From Oxyruncus cristatus (lineage: Eukaryota > Chordata > Aves > Passeriformes > Cotingidae), in NCBI GenBank assembly GCA_013399855.1, contig VXAY01006690.1, forward strand, positions 599,667-663,666: 64,000 nucleotides of DNA. Direction: 5' to 3'. How positions within the stretch are numbered: position 1 is the first letter of the stretch; each line of letters opens with the position of its first letter. Of the stretch, positions 60,507 to 64,000 are shown piece after piece. Under the pieces are notes generated by a model. It worked only from the letters and a program-made list of their open reading frames with translations, made no database searches and had not been told where the DNA came from. The position numbers and the translations under genes are program-made.

Positions 60507-60529
60507 ATATATAAATATATATATATATT
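60507..60529. repeat. AT microsatellite
   Basis: Alternating AT of about 23 bp, broken once by an AAA. Confidence 0.85.
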
Positions 60530-61055
60530 CACAAGGAAATAATTAAGGAAACTTTTCAGAATTCCAGGTGTTGGAACAACCAATTCAACAACCTGCTGTC
60601 AGGGTCCATTAACTCAACCAACTTCTTTTATGCAAAGAAAAATCTCTAACTTCACAAGCCCATAAAAGATTAATTGGAGTCAATAGAAAAATCTCCAAGG
60701 AAAGAATGAAACACTGAAACATGCTATTTTAGGTTCTGAATATCTTCAAGTTTTTTCTTCACTGAGTGCTTGCAGTGTTGTAAAATAGGATTGAGTCAGC
60801 TGTTGATATGTAAACATTGGCAGTTTTCAATGCATACTGGAAAGAAGAGTGCTGTAAGTTAGCGAGTGTTCTTATTTGTCCCTGGAGAAACTTGTTTATC
60901 AGAATCCTAGGGTCTGGCAAATGGTTTGGTACAGCTGTAAATTGATTTTTGGGCTGGGAGGGGGAACAGGAGCAAGCTGGATGTATTTCATTGGTACAGT
61001 TATACTTAGACATTTCTCACTCTATTTGCTCTACCTGGGAAAAAACATAGCTAAA

Positions 61056-61124
61056 AGCATATAATTATGCATGAGTTACACCATATATCTTACAGCTTTT
61101 AATTCATGCATACAGCATATAATT
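61056..61124. repeat. Nested direct and inverted repeats around ATGCAT words
   Basis: AGCATATAATT occurs at 61056-61066 and again at 61114-61124. Inside that pair, TATGCATGA (61066-61074) and its exact reverse complement TCATGCATA (61104-61112) form a 9-bp-arm inverted repeat with a 29-nt loop. The ATGCAT words resemble POU sites. Confidence 0.85.
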
Positions 61125-64000
61125 TCCTGTCAGGATCTGGTCTTTTTAGGTTGACTCCATGTTTTGTACAGTCAATTTCAGGAATGGTGAAAATCTCACT
61201 CTCTCTTTCAAAGCCCACAGAAACAGCATATGACTGTGTGACATAAGTGTGGAATGATATGGAATAATCACTGTAAATCTTCTATCGAGTGTTGTGATGT
61301 TTGAGTACGAAAAGAGCAATAAATGTTGGATATGTATTTTGAAGCTTTAGAAAATTTCTACCCATTTTGGGAAAGTTGTTTTCTCTTGTATTACTTTGTT
61401 GCTTAGACCCACTTCTCTAAGTTGAACTTTCACTCAGTCCCACTGTTCATATTTTTCAACAAAAATGTATTGGCTTTCTATTTAGGTTTCTGGTATCTGA
61501 CAACAATATGACTTGATTCTTTATGTGATCTAATTGTGGTCCCATTAGGCAAGCCTTCCAAAGTGGTAACTTTATAGCTGGCTGTATTTTTGTTTTGATT
61601 CCAAAACAATGATCTCAAACTCCTAAGGGTTTTTTCTTGATCTTTGTTAAACTAGCATTTTGTTTTTCATTTTACATGGATTTAGACTCCATTGATTTAT
61701 TTGTATGAAATAGACCTATTTGTAGAGTTCCCTTCCATACTTAAAACAAGTCGGTTTGAAGACACAGTCTCCTGTCATACAAAGCACTTCATTTATTTCT
61801 AAATTCCATTGCTTGTATTGTTCTAATTTTCAATTTTTCTGATGAAATAAAATAAATGAGCCACCCCTGTCTGCTTGCCCAGATCTACCTTAAAGAAAAA
61901 AAATCAATCAAACAGAACAGTTACTTATTGTTGTTTTTAAATAGAAATGGCCATGCTCCCAATACACAAAAGTAATGAAGTGTAGTGCCTTTTAGCAGAA
62001 ACTCAGTCCAAAAATTTTGGGGTTTATGTAATTTTTTAGTGGTTTGTATGTATGGCCCAGATATATTTCTGTTCCTTATTGATAATTTATTAACTGGGTA
62101 CATATCTTAAAATAGAGCATCCAATTCTTAACGTAGTTAGCACTGATGAAAAAGAAATTAAAAAATCATAATAATATATTTTTAAAGATAATTTTTTTTA
62201 AATGTGGAAAAAGGCTTCTCACCCTTCATGCCCCTCAAGCTGTATATTTGTTTTTCATAATGGCATCTTTGGTAAGGAAGTGCCTTTGTTATGTGAAAGC
62301 ATTCAAACTCAGATTGCCTTCTAAAACAACAGCGGTTTCCAGTTGCTGAGGAAAATAGTAGTTTATCATTCTATCTCTTCAGAAGCAGTATCACTAAATC
62401 ATGATGATCATGAAAATCTGGTTTTCCTGTATAAAAACATGTGCTGGATGCCCTTTGTATAAACAGTTACTTTATAATATTGTCTATTACCTGATTTACT
62501 TGAAAACATATTAATTTGCCAAAGCAATTTGGTTTCCGGTAACATTTTACAAATGACTCCTCCTCTTCTTGTACTCTTGTTTCTGGGAACAACCAGTGGT
62601 AAGTCTGCCATAGCTTACTGGTAAAAGGAAGAAGAAACAGTTTCTATTAAAAACTAAGCCTGTATTTATGTAAGTAGTTTTTAGAGCCTCAGCTTGGATT
62701 TAGGCCAAGGTTTAATAGTTCCAGTCTATTCTGACTGGTAAGAACTTTCTGAACGAATTTTGGAGTCTTTACAGTTAATGATCAAAGTATTCTGGTATGT
62801 GCAGGCATTACATTGTCTTGTTTTATGTTTGAGTGATGAGTGCCCAAATGAATATTTATTCTACCAATATGTTTGAAACAACTGACAGATATGTTTTCTT
62901 ATTTTCTAATCTGATTTTAGAAGTCATAGACTGAAATCAGAACCAGTGTCCAGAAAACCAGGAACAGAATATTTTAAAGCTTCCTATTAACCCTCTGACA
63001 GTAATTTTTTTAGAGCCTTTTTGAAAAAGGAAAAGAGAGGTTCCTCCTGCTCTCAGTTTCTCTTTTTTTTCTGCATTCCTAAGCAAATAAAAGTATGTAG
63101 GCACATAATCTGATAGAGAGACACCTGAACTGGATATGTTTCTTCTTTTCTGTGATAGTTTTACTGTGCTATTGTACTCAGTGTGTTTGGCATAGTAAAT
63201 TTTTGCTCATGCCTGGTATATCTATACAGAATTTATTCTGATGGATTGTTAGGGTGTACCACATAGAAAATCAGCCAGTAGCTTTGTAGGAGTTGAGATA
63301 CAAACTAGATCAAGATGGAAATGGACTATAGGATGCACAAGAAGTGTTTAGCCACACAGTTGTGCTGGAATTCAGAATCCAATAGGTGTTAAAGGACACC
63401 TACTACTTTCAACAGCTGGTGTTGAAGGAAAAAGGTAGAATTTTTGGGGAGATAGAGAGATTATGTAATTGCTGTGACATGTGAAACTCCCAAGCTATCC
63501 TCTGAGGATTTACCTGTTGTGCCTCAATTTGCTCAGTTTGCTTGCACTTTAAAAATAAATATTCTTAGGTACATCTGGAACTAATAATGTCTATCAATCA
63601 TTCCAGAATTTGGTTTAGACTTTTAAGCTAGTACTTTAAACTATTTGAAATAAAATGATAAAATTGACACACACCTCTTAATAATAAATGTTAATACACA
63701 AAGTTCTTATTTTTGAAGGCTTTCAACTTCATACACATGCACTGTGAAAAAAATGTGCTGTCTTTAAATCAGAGACATGAAAAGAAAAGGAAATTGGTTT
63801 ACATAAAAACTTACTTCCACAAAGATAAATATCCTGTTTATATTATCATTGCGGTCTTCTCTGTTGTTGTTATTGACACAGTTGTTAGGTACTCATTGTG
63901 TTTTCAAGCCAGAGGCTTATTTAGAGTTTGAAATTGATTCCTGGGAAAGTCACAAAGCAATTTATGTGGCAACTTATCATAATTAGTTAGTTTCCTTAGT

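Larger units (their letters stand above)
58538..64000. other. Non-coding DNA downstream of the exon candidate
   Basis: No further exon is recognised. Contents include (TG)6 at 58775-58786, an AT microsatellite at about 60507-60529 and a repeat-rich POU-word block at 61056-61124. Chance frames reach 122 codons (58934-59302, plus) without similarity. Confidence 0.68.

Noticed and set aside
1..64000. A novel prokaryotic-type system, CRISPR array, prophage or endogenous virus
   Set aside because: No direct-repeat/spacer pattern, no dense gene packing, no long terminal repeats and no recognisable viral gene. Composition and CR1 content point to vertebrate nuclear DNA.

Overview
The window looks like non-coding vertebrate nuclear DNA, most likely from a bird. 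It is AT-rich and CpG-poor, and both strands carry long unstructured stretches with many A and T runs. The only recognisable interspersed repeats are three CR1-type LINE 3' ends, the dominant repeat of bird and other sauropsid genomes. There is no compact gene organisation, no Shannon-Dalgarno-type start context, no operon, no CRISPR array and no bacterial or viral gene. The longest open frames are 60 to 189 codons. They are what chance gives in this composition, helped in places by pyrimidine-rich DNA that cannot easily form stop codons. I recognise no protein family in any of them.

Layout. At 1-2.5 kb there is AT-rich unique DNA with a GT-rich simple patch. A minus-strand CR1 tail lies at 2.46-2.65 kb. 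From 3.2 to 3.6 kb is a homeodomain/SOX/POU-motif-dense block of the kind seen in conserved developmental enhancers. Similar CpG-retaining or motif-dense blocks lie near 11.6-12.3, 13.7-14.06, 18.9-19.3, 26.7-27.1, 46.7-47.1, 48.1-48.9 and 52.05-52.3 kb. A 280-bp pyrimidine tract with two CACGTG boxes is at 15.73-16.01 kb. A cluster of short tandem repeats and palindromes, including a perfect 28-bp palindrome, is at 18.64-18.76 kb. A CR1 interrupted by a foreign segment of about 78 bp lies at 34.77-35.5 kb, and a second copy of that segment lies at 37.1 kb. A plus-strand CR1 tail is at 42.45-42.69 kb. G-quadruplex motifs occur at 50.9 and 51.4 kb. The best single exon candidate (85 bp, plus strand) is at 58.45-58.54 kb.

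The simplest reading is a large intron or a gene desert with scattered putative regulatory elements, perhaps around a developmental or neuronal gene read on the plus strand if the 58.45-kb exon is real. That reading is inference: without alignment I can neither name the gene nor prove conservation. No novel protein-coding system is visible. The most unusual local structures are the duplicated segment inside the CR1, the 28-bp palindrome cluster, and the 11-bp-arm inverted repeat at 52.1 kb.
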